Below are positions 25,683-34,138 of a DNA stretch of 64,000 bases, piece by piece (within the stretch, counting starts at the first letter, position 1; the number at the start of each line of letters is the position of its first letter). The stretch is taken from positions 5,084,001-5,148,000 of the forward strand of contig NZ_CP009922.3 of the NCBI RefSeq assembly GCF_000993785.3. The letters are read 5' to 3'. The position numbers and the translations under genes were made by a program. Source of the DNA: Streptomyces xiamenensis (GTDB taxonomy: Bacteria; Actinomycetota; Actinomycetes; Streptomycetales; Streptomycetaceae). The notes below the pieces were generated by a model that worked only from the letters and a program-made list of their open reading frames with translations, did not search any database and was not told the DNA's origin.

Positions 25683-26608
25683 GTACCGCACCGACCGATC
25701 TGCGCGGCGTGATCGTCGCCACCGCGCTGCCCTTCAAGGAGAACCCCTCGGCCCCGGCCGGCCTCCAGGTCGACTACGACCGGTACGCGGAGCACTGCGA
25801 CTGGCTCATCGCGTCGGGCTGCCGCGGTGTGGGCCCCAATGGTTCGCTCGGCGAGTACTCCGCGCTGACCGACGAGGAGCGCCGCAAGGTCGTCCAGGTG
25901 GCCGTCGAGACGGTCGGCGGGCGCGGCGTCGTAGTGGCAGGGGTGCACGGGCCCGGGTGGCACCAGGCCAGGCACTGGGCCGAACTGGCCGCCGAGGACG
26001 GCGCGGACGCCGTGCTGGCGCTGCCGCCCACGATGTACCGGGCCAACCGCGCACAGGTCGTCGAGCACTTCACGAAGATCGACGAGGTGGGTCTGCCCAT
26101 CATGATCTACAACAACCCGATCGACACCAAGGTCGATCTCGTCCCCGATCTGGTGGCCGAGATCGCCCGGCTGCCCCACGTGAGCGCGATCAAGGAGTTC
26201 AGCGGGGACGTGCGGCGGCTGTTCGAGATCACCGAGCGGTGCGACATCGACGTGGTGGCCGGGGCCGACGATGTGCTCTTCGAGCTGATGGCCGACGGGG
26301 CGGTCGGCTGGTTCGCCGGCTTCCCCAACACCTTCCCCGCCGAGTCGGTGGAGATCTACGACCACATGGTGGCCGGCCGCTTCGAGGAGGCCCGCGAGCT
26401 GTACAAGCAGCTCGTCGCGGTGTTCCGCTGGGACTCGCGCACCGAATTCGTGCAGGCCATCAAGCTCGGCATGGACATGGTCGGCCGGTACGGCGGCCCG
26501 TGCCGCCCCCCGCGCGGTCCGCTGTCCGCCGAGCACGACGCCCAGGTGCGCGCCGACATGCGGCGGGCCATCTCCGCCCTGGAGGCGCGCCGCGCGGTGG
26601 CGGCCTGA
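25679..26608 (+). CDS. Pyrroline-4-hydroxy-2-carboxylate deaminase (DHDPS family)
   Basis: 309 residues; ATGA overlaps the previous stop. It is a class I aldolase-type TIM barrel: GCRGVGPNGSLGEYSALTDEER, catalytic Tyr144 in MIYNNP, and Schiff-base Lys172 in SAIKEFSG. Next to D-hydroxyproline dehydrogenase and the epimerase, the likely reaction is deamination and dehydration of pyrroline-4-hydroxy-2-carboxylate to 2-oxoglutarate semialdehyde. Other DHDPS-family lyases are possible on sequence alone; the operon decides the call. The semialdehyde dehydrogenase that would finish the pathway is not in the window. Confidence 0.85.
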   Translation: MSTAPTDLRGVIVATALPFKENPSAPAGLQVDYDRYAEHCDWLIASGCRGVGPNGSLGEYSALTDEERRKVVQVAVETVGGRGVVVAGVHGPGWHQARHWAELAAEDGADAVLALPPTMYRANRAQVVEHFTKIDEVGLPIMIYNNPIDTKVDLVPDLVAEIARLPHVSAIKEFSGDVRRLFEITERCDIDVVAGADDVLFELMADGAVGWFAGFPNTFPAESVEIYDHMVAGRFEEARELYKQLVAVFRWDSRTEFVQAIKLGMDMVGRYGGPCRPPRGPLSAEHDAQVRADMRRAISALEARRAVAA

Positions 26609-26609
26609 G

Positions 26610-27611
26610 ATGCGCACGTCACGGTTGTTCTCCGCCGTCGACTCGCACACCGAGGGCATGCCGACGCGGGTGGTGACCGGCGGCATCGGGGTGATCCCCG
26701 GCGCCACCATGAACGAGCGGCGGCTGTACTTCGTCGAGCACCTGGACCACGTCCGCAGGCTGCTGGTGAACGAGCCGCGCGGCCACTCCGCGATGAGCGG
26801 CGCGATCCTGCAGCCGCCGACCCGCCCCGACGCGGACTTCGGTGTGCTGTACATCGAGGTCTCCGGATGCCTGCCGATGTGCGGGCACGGCACCATCGGG
26901 GTGGCCACGGTGCTGGTGGAGACCGGGATGGTGGAGGTCCTCGAGCCGGTGACCACGATCCGGCTGGACACCCCGGCCGGTCTTGTGGTGGCCCGGGTGG
27001 CGGTCAGGGACGGGCACGCCGAGAGCGTCACGCTGGAGAACGTGCCCGCCTACTGCGAGCGGCTCGACGCGACCGTCGAGGTGCCCGGCCTCGGCGAGAT
27101 CGGGTACAGCCTGGCGTTCGGCGGGAACTTCTACGCGATGGTGGATCTCGACGCGGTGCGGCTGCCGTTCGACCGGGCGCGCAAGGACGAGATCCTGAGC
27201 GCCGGACTGGCCATCATGCGGGCGATCAACGCGTCGGCGCCGCCCGAACACCCGCAGATCGAGGGTGTCGGGCACTGCCACCACGTGGAGTTCATCGCGC
27301 CCGGTTCGGACGCCGCGCACTCACGGCACGCCATGGCCATCCACCCCGGGTGGTTCGACCGGTCGCCGTGCGGCACCGGCACATCCGCCCGGATGGCCGA
27401 ACTGCACGCCCGGGGCGAGTTGGGGCTGCACCAGGATTTCGTCAACGAGTCGTTCATCGGCAGCCGGTTCACCGGCCGTCTGGTGGGGGAGACCACGGTG
27501 GCCGGCCGGCCCGCGGTGCTGCCGACCATCACCGGCCGGGCCTGGGTGACCGGGATCGGCCAGTACATGCTGGATCCGACCGATCCCTACCCGGCCGGTT
27601 TCGAGTTCTGA
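26610..27611 (+). CDS. 4-hydroxyproline 2-epimerase (proline racemase family)
   Basis: 333 residues. Both catalytic cysteines are present: Cys91 in PMCGHGTIG and Cys254 in SPCGTGTSA. This marks a two-base racemase/epimerase rather than the related trans-3-hydroxyproline dehydratase, where the second residue is usually Thr. It would convert trans-4-hydroxy-L-proline to cis-4-hydroxy-D-proline, the substrate of the upstream dehydrogenase. It follows the deaminase gene by one base, so it is the last gene of this five-gene operon. Confidence 0.88.
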   Translation: MRTSRLFSAVDSHTEGMPTRVVTGGIGVIPGATMNERRLYFVEHLDHVRRLLVNEPRGHSAMSGAILQPPTRPDADFGVLYIEVSGCLPMCGHGTIGVATVLVETGMVEVLEPVTTIRLDTPAGLVVARVAVRDGHAESVTLENVPAYCERLDATVEVPGLGEIGYSLAFGGNFYAMVDLDAVRLPFDRARKDEILSAGLAIMRAINASAPPEHPQIEGVGHCHHVEFIAPGSDAAHSRHAMAIHPGWFDRSPCGTGTSARMAELHARGELGLHQDFVNESFIGSRFTGRLVGETTVAGRPAVLPTITGRAWVTGIGQYMLDPTDPYPAGFEF

Positions 27612-27848
27612 GAGCGATGACGAACGTCGCGCGGCTCTCGGCCGCCGGGTTACGCTGGGCGCAGGTCGTTCCGATCGGCACCGCCACGCACCGCCACGCG
27701 TGCCTCCAGCAGCCGGTGACACCGCAGTGGACACCACTGTCGATGTCCCCCGCACGCGCGACGACCGTCGAATGCGATACTTCAGCACCGCATCGGCCGA
27801 CGAGGACCGGTGGGGTGTGACATTCCAGTCGTGGGAGGGCGGCGCAGG

Positions 27849-28517
27849 ATGAGTTCATTCATCATCGGCCCGGTGTCGGTGGGGGCCAGCCTGCGCGGCA
27901 CGGTGGAGGACGCGGTGGCCGCGGCCATCGTCTCGGGCGAACTCCCCCCGGGGACCCTGGTCACCGCGCCGACGCTGGCCACCCGGTTCGGCATCTCCGC
28001 CACACCGGTCCGCGAGGCCCTGCTCAATTTGCAGGAGCGCGGCTTCGTCGACGTGGTGCGCAACAAGGGCTTCCGGGTCACCGAGGTCAGCGAGCAGGAC
28101 CTGTGGGAGATCGTGCGGCTGCGCCAGATGCTGGAGGCGCCGCCGATGCGCGAGATCGCGCGGGTGCTGCAACCGGAGGCCGTCGCCGACCTGCGGGACA
28201 GGGCCCAGACCATCGTCGACGCGGCGGCGGCGGCCGATCTGCCGGCCTACCTCGCCGCCGACATGGCCTTCCACCTGCGGCTCCTCGAACTGCACGGCAA
28301 CCACCGGCTGGTCGCGATGGTGAAGGATCTGCGGCAGCAGACGCGCATGGTGGGCCTGGCCGACATGATCGGTACCGCCGAGCTGGCCCGTTCGGCCGCC
28401 GAACACCACAGCCTGGTCGACCTGTTGGAGGCGCGTGACGGGCGGGGCGCGGAAACGCTGCTCACCGCTCACATCGGTCACGTGCTCGGGTGGTGGAACG
28501 GCCGCTCGGAGGACTGA
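27849..28517 (+). CDS. GntR-family (FCD) transcriptional regulator
   Basis: 222 residues from ATG 27849; a GTG at 27810 with GAGGA three bases ahead is an alternative adding 13 residues. The winged helix is in residues about 15-80 (VAAAIVSGELPPGTLVTAPTLATRFGISATPVREALLNLQERGFV region). The FCD effector domain follows, with a helical bundle and metal-type His residues (AADMAFHLRLLELHGN, AAEHHSLVDLLEA). Placed between hydroxyproline catabolism and the peptide importer, it probably controls both. TGTGACAT at 27816-27823 upstream may be its own site. Confidence 0.85.
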   Translation: MSSFIIGPVSVGASLRGTVEDAVAAAIVSGELPPGTLVTAPTLATRFGISATPVREALLNLQERGFVDVVRNKGFRVTEVSEQDLWEIVRLRQMLEAPPMREIARVLQPEAVADLRDRAQTIVDAAAAADLPAYLAADMAFHLRLLELHGNHRLVAMVKDLRQQTRMVGLADMIGTAELARSAAEHHSLVDLLEARDGRGAETLLTAHIGHVLGWWNGRSED

Positions 28518-28533
28518 GCCACTGCTGTGAAGG

Positions 28534-28560
28534 AGCCCGCCCGGCTCAGCCGGGCGGGCT
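28534..28560 (+). terminator. Hairpin after the GntR gene
   Basis: A perfect 12-bp stem (28534-28545 with 28549-28560) with a 3-base loop lies 17 bases after the regulator stop. It separates the regulator transcript from the importer operon. Confidence 0.8.
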
Positions 28561-28624
28561 TCGTGCTGCTCCGGGCCGGAATGTCGGCGCGGTAAATTCT
28601 CGCGCGAACTCTTCTCCAGAGAGG

Positions 28625-28639
28625 TGTCACATACTACTG
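28625..28639 (+). promoter_or_regulatory. Motif TGTCACATACTACTG before the importer operon
   Basis: Second copy of the motif found at 22800-22814 (13 of 15 identical). It lies 195 bases before the importer start in an AT-rich patch where a promoter is expected. Likely a shared operator. Confidence 0.5.
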
Positions 28640-28833
28640 TCCCTCTCGTGGTCGGGATCGCAGCGATCGTGACCGCTCCGTGGTCCCGGTTGTGGCCGCT
28701 CCGCCCGCCGGCCCACCGGACCCGCAGTGCATCTGCTCCCCGCTTCGCCTCATCGTCGCTGGCCCGCCGGCCCGTTCCCCGTCCCCTTCCCGGACGGCGC
28801 GGCTGCCCGCACCCGACCGGAAGGTAGGACCCC

Positions 28834-30534
28834 ATGAAGAGAACCCCGTCTTCAGCGGCACTCGCTGGGCTGGTGGCCGGCGTACTCACCCTCACGGCCT
28901 GTTCAGGGGGCGGCACCTCGCCCACCGGCTCCGGCTCCGGCACCGGCGACGGGAACGCGGTCAGGGGCGGGACCGTCCAGGTCCTGCAGTCGACCGACTT
29001 CTCCTATCTCGACCCCGCCCGCGGCTGGGACGGCGGCGTCAACGCGCTGTACCGCCTGCTGTACCGCCAGCTGGTCACCAAGGCCCCCAACGACGCCGAG
29101 GACCCCAACGCCATGGTCCCCGACCTCGCCGAGAGCCTCGGCGAGGTCTCCGACGACGGCCTCACCTGGACCTACCGGCTCAAGGACGGCATCACGTTCG
29201 ACACCGGCGCCCCGATCACCGCCCAAGACGTCAAGTTCGGCATCAGCCGCAGCTGGGACCCGGAGATAGGCATCGGCTCGCCGTACATGAAGCAGCTCAT
29301 CGACGCCCCGGACGACTACGAGGGGCCCTACCGGTCGGGCGACCTGCCGACCATCGAGACTCCGGACGACCGCACCATCGTCTTCCATCTCAAGGCCCCC
29401 TTCCCCGAGTTCGACGCCGCGCTCTCCCAGCCGAGCGGCACCCCCTTCCCGGTCGGCACCGGCGCGGGCGACGAGTTCATCAACGACGTCGTCTCCTCCG
29501 GCCCCTACGACCTGGCGGAGTTCACCCCGGGCAGCCTCATCCAGCTCACCCGCAACCCGCACTGGGACGCGGGGACCGACCCGGTCCGCAAGGCCTACCC
29601 CGACGCGTGGCGCTTCACCATCGGCGTCGAGGGCGCCACCATCGACGAACGGCTCATCGCCGGCCAGGGCACCGACATCAACGCGATCGCCGGCAGCGTG
29701 CAGCCGGCCACCATCGCCCGCCTGCAGACACCGCAGCTCCGGGAGCGGATCCTCAAGGCGCCCTCGACCTGCCTCACCTACATGGGGCTCAACACGACGA
29801 AGGCTCCGCTGGACGACGTCCGGGTGCGCCAGGCCGTCAACTACGCGGTGGACAAGGGCTCGGTGCTCAACGCCACCGGCGGCAGCCAGTTCACGACGAT
29901 CTCGCACAGCATCCTGCCGCACACCGTCTCCGGACACACCGACTACAACCCCTACCCCAGCGAGGACGACGCCGGTGACGTCGCCGAGGCCAAGCGGCTG
30001 CTCGCCGAAGCGGGTCTCCCCGACGGATTCACGATGACCGTGGACGTCCGCGCGCGCGACGTCGAGCAGCGCAAGGGCGAGGCCATCCAGCAGGCGCTCG
30101 GGCGGGCCGGCATCACGGTCGAGCTGAACGTGATCGACGCCGCGACCTACTACGAGACGATCGGCACCCCCTCGCAGCAGCACGACGCGGCGATCACCGG
30201 CTGGTGCCCGGACTGGGCGTCCAGCGCCTCCACCTTCCTGCCGCCCCTGTTCGACGGCCGGGACATCACCGACAAGGGCAACCAGAACCTCGCCCAGCTC
30301 GACGACGACGCCGTCAACGCCGAGATCGACCGGATCGGCGCGATGACCGACCTGACCGAGGCCAACGCGGCCTGGGGCGAACTCGACAAGACGATCATGA
30401 CCCTGGCCCCCATCGTCCCGCTGAACGTCGACAACCGCATCTACCTGCCGGGCACCAACGTGGCCGGCGCGGTCGCGCCCAGCGGCGACCTCGACTACGG
30501 GATCATCGGTCTCAAGGACCCGGCGAAGGGCTGA
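28834..30534 (+). CDS. Oligopeptide ABC transporter substrate-binding lipoprotein
   Basis: 566 residues. A lipoprotein signal ends in LTAC (Cys23), followed by a Gly/Ser/Thr linker. The body is a family 5 (DppA/OppA) solute-binding protein: TVQVLQSTDFSYLDPARGWDGG, NDAEDPNAMVPDLAESL, the DGLTWTYRLKDGITFDTGAPITAQDVKFGI landmark (described in parts) and YAVDKGSVL. It heads an operon with two permeases, two ATPases and two proline-specific peptidases. The likely cargo is therefore Pro/Hyp-containing peptides, possibly arabinosylated; that specificity is inference. Confidence 0.88.
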   Translation: MKRTPSSAALAGLVAGVLTLTACSGGGTSPTGSGSGTGDGNAVRGGTVQVLQSTDFSYLDPARGWDGGVNALYRLLYRQLVTKAPNDAEDPNAMVPDLAESLGEVSDDGLTWTYRLKDGITFDTGAPITAQDVKFGISRSWDPEIGIGSPYMKQLIDAPDDYEGPYRSGDLPTIETPDDRTIVFHLKAPFPEFDAALSQPSGTPFPVGTGAGDEFINDVVSSGPYDLAEFTPGSLIQLTRNPHWDAGTDPVRKAYPDAWRFTIGVEGATIDERLIAGQGTDINAIAGSVQPATIARLQTPQLRERILKAPSTCLTYMGLNTTKAPLDDVRVRQAVNYAVDKGSVLNATGGSQFTTISHSILPHTVSGHTDYNPYPSEDDAGDVAEAKRLLAEAGLPDGFTMTVDVRARDVEQRKGEAIQQALGRAGITVELNVIDAATYYETIGTPSQQHDAAITGWCPDWASSASTFLPPLFDGRDITDKGNQNLAQLDDDAVNAEIDRIGAMTDLTEANAAWGELDKTIMTLAPIVPLNVDNRIYLPGTNVAGAVAPSGDLDYGIIGLKDPAKG

Positions 30535-30535
30535 C

Positions 30536-31492
30536 ATGACGCTCCCGTCAACCGGCCCGCGGCCGTCGGCGGTGTCCCCACCGGGCACCGCCGAGGCGGC
30601 CCCCGGCCCCCGCCGCGGCGTGACCCGTACCCTGCTGCGCGACCCGGTCGCCGCGGCCTGCCTCGGCTACATCGCCCTGATCGTCCTGATGGCGGTGTGC
30701 GCACCGCTCATCGTCCGGATCAGCGGATGGAACCCCTACGAGTTCGACCAGAGCGCCATCGACTCCGACCTCGGCGGCATCCCCGCCGGGTCCTGGGGCG
30801 GCATCTCCGGATCGCACTGGCTCGGCGTCGAACCCGGCAGCGGCCGGGACGTGTTCGCCCGGATCGTGTACGGCGCCCGCTCCTCCCTGGTCATCGCCCT
30901 GGGCGCGACCGTGCTCACCACGGCGCTCGGTGTCGTGTTCGGCCTGCTGGCCGGCTACTTCGGCGGCCGGACCGACATGCTGATCTCGCGGGTCATGGAG
31001 TTCCTGATGGCGTTCCCCGCGCTCATCTTCATGATCGCGGTGCTGTCCGCACTGCCCGCCGAGGACCGGCGGTACCTGCTGATCGTGGTCATCTCCGTCT
31101 TCGGCTGGCCCTATCTGGCCCGGATCGTGCGCGGACAGACCATGTCGCTCAAGGAACGCGAGTTCGTCGAGGCGGCCCGCGCCTCCGGCGCCTCCCGCAC
31201 CACCATCGTGTTCACCGAGATCCTGCCCAACCTGCGTTCGACGATCCTGGTCATGGTGACCCTGGCGATACCCGGGTACATCGGCACCGAGGCCGGGCTG
31301 TCCTTCCTCGGCGTCGGACTGGCACCGCCCACCCCGTCCTGGGGCCAGATGATCGCGAGTTCGGTGAACTGGTACGCGGTGGTCCCCACGTACTTCCTGG
31401 TGCCGGGCGCCTTCCTGGCGCTGCTGGTGCTCTCCTTCATGGTCCTCGGCGACCGCCTGCGGACCGCCGTCGAGCCGGGGGGCCGCTCATGA
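30536..31492 (+). CDS. Oligopeptide ABC transporter permease (DppC type)
   Basis: 318 residues with a short cytoplasmic N-terminus and about six membrane segments. GSHWLGVEPGSGRDVFARIVYGARSSL is typical of DppC/OppC (the D-x-x-GRD region), and the EAA loop is EAARASGASRTTIVFTEILPN (shown as key residues). It starts two bases after the binding-protein stop and pairs with the DppB-type permease that follows. Confidence 0.9.
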   Translation: MTLPSTGPRPSAVSPPGTAEAAPGPRRGVTRTLLRDPVAAACLGYIALIVLMAVCAPLIVRISGWNPYEFDQSAIDSDLGGIPAGSWGGISGSHWLGVEPGSGRDVFARIVYGARSSLVIALGATVLTTALGVVFGLLAGYFGGRTDMLISRVMEFLMAFPALIFMIAVLSALPAEDRRYLLIVVISVFGWPYLARIVRGQTMSLKEREFVEAARASGASRTTIVFTEILPNLRSTILVMVTLAIPGYIGTEAGLSFLGVGLAPPTPSWGQMIASSVNWYAVVPTYFLVPGAFLALLVLSFMVLGDRLRTAVEPGGRS

Positions 31493-32487
31493 CCCGCTAC
31501 GTCGTGCACCGCCTCCTGGGCATGGTGCTGGTGCTCTTCCTGGTCTGCCTGTTCACCTACATCATCTTCTTCGCCCTCTCGCCGGACCCGGCCGTACAGA
31601 TCTGCGGCAAGAACTGCACCCCCGAGCGCATCGACCGGATCCGCGAGAACCTCGGCCTGACCGACCCGTTCCTCACCCAGTTCCTGCACTTCCTCCAAGG
31701 GCTGTTCGTGGGACGGGAGTACGGCAGCGGGCCGGCCACCGTCTTCTGCGAGGCGCCCTGCCTGGGCTACTCGTTCCAGACCTCGCAGTTCGTCACCGAC
31801 ATGATCGCGCAGCGGCTGCCGGTGACCGCCGTGGTCGCCCTCGGCGCGGCCGTGCTCTGGCTGCTCATGGGGGTGATCGGCGGGCTGCTCAGCGCGGTGC
31901 GCGAGGGCCGGTTCACCGACCGGTTCATCACCGGGCTCACCCTGGGCGGCATGGCCGTCCCCAACTACGTGCTCGCCCTGGCGATGCAGTACGTGCTCGT
32001 GGTCTGGCTCCAGTGGCTGCCGTTCCCGCAGACCGTACGGTTCGCCGACGACCCGGGCCAGTGGTTCCTCAACTTCATCATGCCCTGGACGGTGCTGGCG
32101 ATCGGCTACGCCTCCGCGTACACCCGGCTCACCCGCGCCAACGTGATCGAGACCCTGGACGAGAACTTCGTCCGCACCGCGCGGGCCAAGGGCCTGCGCC
32201 CGAGCCTGGTATGGCGCCGGCACGCGCTGCGCCCGGCGCTCACCCCGGTCGTCACGATCGCGGGCATGGACTTCGCCGGCCTGCTCGGCGGCGCGCTGAT
32301 CACCGAATCGGTCTTCGGGATCAACGGCGTCGGCAAACTCGCGGCGGACTCCATCACCAAGAACGACCAGCCGGTGATCCTGGCGGTGACGCTGCTCGCG
32401 GCGTTCTTCGTCGTGGTCGGCAACATGCTCGTGGACCTGGTCTATTCGGCGATCGACCCGCGGGTCAGGGTGGGAGTGGCCGCATGA
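31489..32487 (+). CDS. Oligopeptide ABC transporter permease (DppB type)
   Basis: 332 residues; ATGA overlap with the upstream stop. It starts MTRYVVHRLLGM, as DppB/OppB proteins do, with the outer loop RIDRIRENLGLTDPFLTQFLHFLQG, then LITESVFGINGVGKL near the C-terminus. An unusual insertion with four Cys (QICGKNCTPER, FCEAPCLGYSF) lies in the first extracytoplasmic loop and could form disulfides. Confidence 0.9.
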   Translation: MTRYVVHRLLGMVLVLFLVCLFTYIIFFALSPDPAVQICGKNCTPERIDRIRENLGLTDPFLTQFLHFLQGLFVGREYGSGPATVFCEAPCLGYSFQTSQFVTDMIAQRLPVTAVVALGAAVLWLLMGVIGGLLSAVREGRFTDRFITGLTLGGMAVPNYVLALAMQYVLVVWLQWLPFPQTVRFADDPGQWFLNFIMPWTVLAIGYASAYTRLTRANVIETLDENFVRTARAKGLRPSLVWRRHALRPALTPVVTIAGMDFAGLLGGALITESVFGINGVGKLAADSITKNDQPVILAVTLLAAFFVVVGNMLVDLVYSAIDPRVRVGVAA

Positions 32488-33299
32488 GCGACCTGCTGCG
32501 CGTGCGCGGACTGACCGTCGCCTTCGACGGCGTGCCCGTGGTCGACGCCATCGACTTCACCGTGCCGCGCGGCGGTGCCCTCGGCATCGTCGGCGAATCC
32601 GGCTCGGGCAAGTCGATGACCAGCCTCGCCATCATGGGGCTGCTGCCCAAGGGCGCCACCCGCGCCGGCAGCGTCACCTTCGACGGCGGCGAACTCACCG
32701 CCCTGAACGAACGCGGGATGCGCGCCGTGCGCGGCGACAAGATCGCGATGGTCTTCCAGGACCCGCTCTCCTCACTCAACCCCTATTACACGGTGGGCGC
32801 CCAGATCACCGAGGCCTACCGCGCGCACCGCTCCGGCGTCAGCCGCAAGGCGGCCCGCAGAGCGGCGATCGAGGCCATGGAACGCGTCCACATCCGCGAC
32901 GCGGCCCGCCGCGTCGACGAATACCCGCACCAGTTCTCCGGCGGCATGCGCCAGCGCGTCATGATCGCGATGGCGCTCAGCACCGAGCCCGACCTGATCA
33001 TCGCCGACGAGCCGACCACCGCACTGGATGTCACCGTCCAGGCCCAGATCCTCGATCTGCTCGCCGAGGTACGCCGCGACACCGGGGCCGCGCTCATCCT
33101 CATCACCCACGACCTCGCCGTGGTCAGCGAGGTCGCCGACAGCCTCATCGTCATGCGGCACGGCAAGGTGGCCGAGTCCGGCACCGCCGAGCAGATCTTC
33201 TCCGACCCGCGCCACCCGTACACCCGGGCGCTGCTCGACGCGGTCCCGCGGATCGACGACGAGATCGGCGCGCTCCAGACCCTGGGAGAGGACACATGA
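32484..33299 (+). CDS. Oligopeptide ABC transporter ATPase (DppD type)
   Basis: 271 residues. Walker A GESGSGKS, signature FSGGMRQRVMIAMAL, Walker B LIIADEPTTALD, and the C-terminal DPRHPYTRALLDAVPR motif typical of OppD/DppD. Overlaps both neighbours by four bases. It is shorter than many DppD proteins, which often carry an extra Fe-S or zinc-like C-terminal Cys cluster; none is seen here. Confidence 0.9.
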   Translation: MSDLLRVRGLTVAFDGVPVVDAIDFTVPRGGALGIVGESGSGKSMTSLAIMGLLPKGATRAGSVTFDGGELTALNERGMRAVRGDKIAMVFQDPLSSLNPYYTVGAQITEAYRAHRSGVSRKAARRAAIEAMERVHIRDAARRVDEYPHQFSGGMRQRVMIAMALSTEPDLIIADEPTTALDVTVQAQILDLLAEVRRDTGAALILITHDLAVVSEVADSLIVMRHGKVAESGTAEQIFSDPRHPYTRALLDAVPRIDDEIGALQTLGEDT

Positions 33300-34138
33300 G
33301 CCCCGAACCACTGCTGCGGGCCCGGGACCTGGTCAAGGAATTCCCCGTCGCCGGCACGGCCGGCCTGCTGCGCCCCGCGCGCAGGTTCACCGCCGTGGAC
33401 TCCGTCTCCTTCGACCTGCACGCGGGCCGCACCCTCGCCCTGGTGGGGGAATCCGGTTCCGGCAAGTCGACCACCGCGCGGCTCGCCGCCCGCCTCATCG
33501 ACGTCACCTCGGGCACCGTCCACCTCGACGGCCGCGACATCACCGCCCTGCGCGGGCCCGGGCTGCGCGAGGTACGCCGCCAGGTCCAGGTCGTCTTCCA
33601 GGACCCGTTCTCCTCGCTCAACCCCCGGCACACCGTCGAACGGATCGTCACCGCGCCCCTGCGCTACCAGAAACGCCCGATCCCCGGCGGCCCCCGGACG
33701 GTCGCCCGCACGCTCATGGAACGGGTCGGGCTCGACCCCGATCACATCGACCGCTACCCCGCGCAGTTCTCCGGCGGGCAGGCGCAGCGCATCGGCATCG
33801 CCCGCGCCCTCGCCGTGGGCCCGCGCGTCCTGGTCTGCGACGAGGCGGTCTCGGCGCTCGACGTATCGGTCCAGGCGCAGATCATCAATCTGCTGCGCGA
33901 ACTCCAGCGCGAGGAGGGCTTCGGGTGCCTGTTCATCGCCCATGACCTCGCCGTGGTGCGGCAGATCGCCACCAGCGTCGCGGTGATGACGGCCGGCCGC
34001 GTGGTGGAGGCGGGCGAGCGGGACGCCGTGTTCGAGAATCCGCAGCACGAGTACACCCGCACCCTGCTGGCCGCCGTGCCGCGGATCCGTCCCGAGTGGG
34101 AGGCGCGCCGGCGCAGGGCGAAAGGAGCACGCGCATGA
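33296..34138 (+). CDS. Oligopeptide ABC transporter ATPase (DppF type)
   Basis: 280 residues. Walker A GESGSGKST, signature FSGGQAQRIGIARAL, Walker B VLVCDEAVSALD (the EAVS variant common in DppF), and the end motif NPQHEYTRTLLAAVPRI. It completes the importer. The next gene starts four bases before this one ends, so the peptidases are in the same transcript. Confidence 0.9.
   Translation: MSPEPLLRARDLVKEFPVAGTAGLLRPARRFTAVDSVSFDLHAGRTLALVGESGSGKSTTARLAARLIDVTSGTVHLDGRDITALRGPGLREVRRQVQVVFQDPFSSLNPRHTVERIVTAPLRYQKRPIPGGPRTVARTLMERVGLDPDHIDRYPAQFSGGQAQRIGIARALAVGPRVLVCDEAVSALDVSVQAQIINLLRELQREEGFGCLFIAHDLAVVRQIATSVAVMTAGRVVEAGERDAVFENPQHEYTRTLLAAVPRIRPEWEARRRRAKGARA

Larger units (their letters stand above)
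28518..28833. other. Intergenic region before the peptide importer operon
   Basis: The region holds the GntR terminator hairpin (28534-28560), an AT-richer stretch near 28590-28640 with the shared motif at 28625-28639, and about 190 bases of leader before the binding-protein gene. No gene is supported. Confidence 0.6.

Noticed and set aside
26610..27611. Annotation as proline racemase or trans-3-hydroxyproline dehydratase
   Set aside because: Both catalytic Cys are present, which argues against dehydratase; the hydroxyproline dehydrogenase and deaminase next to it favour 4-hydroxyproline 2-epimerase.
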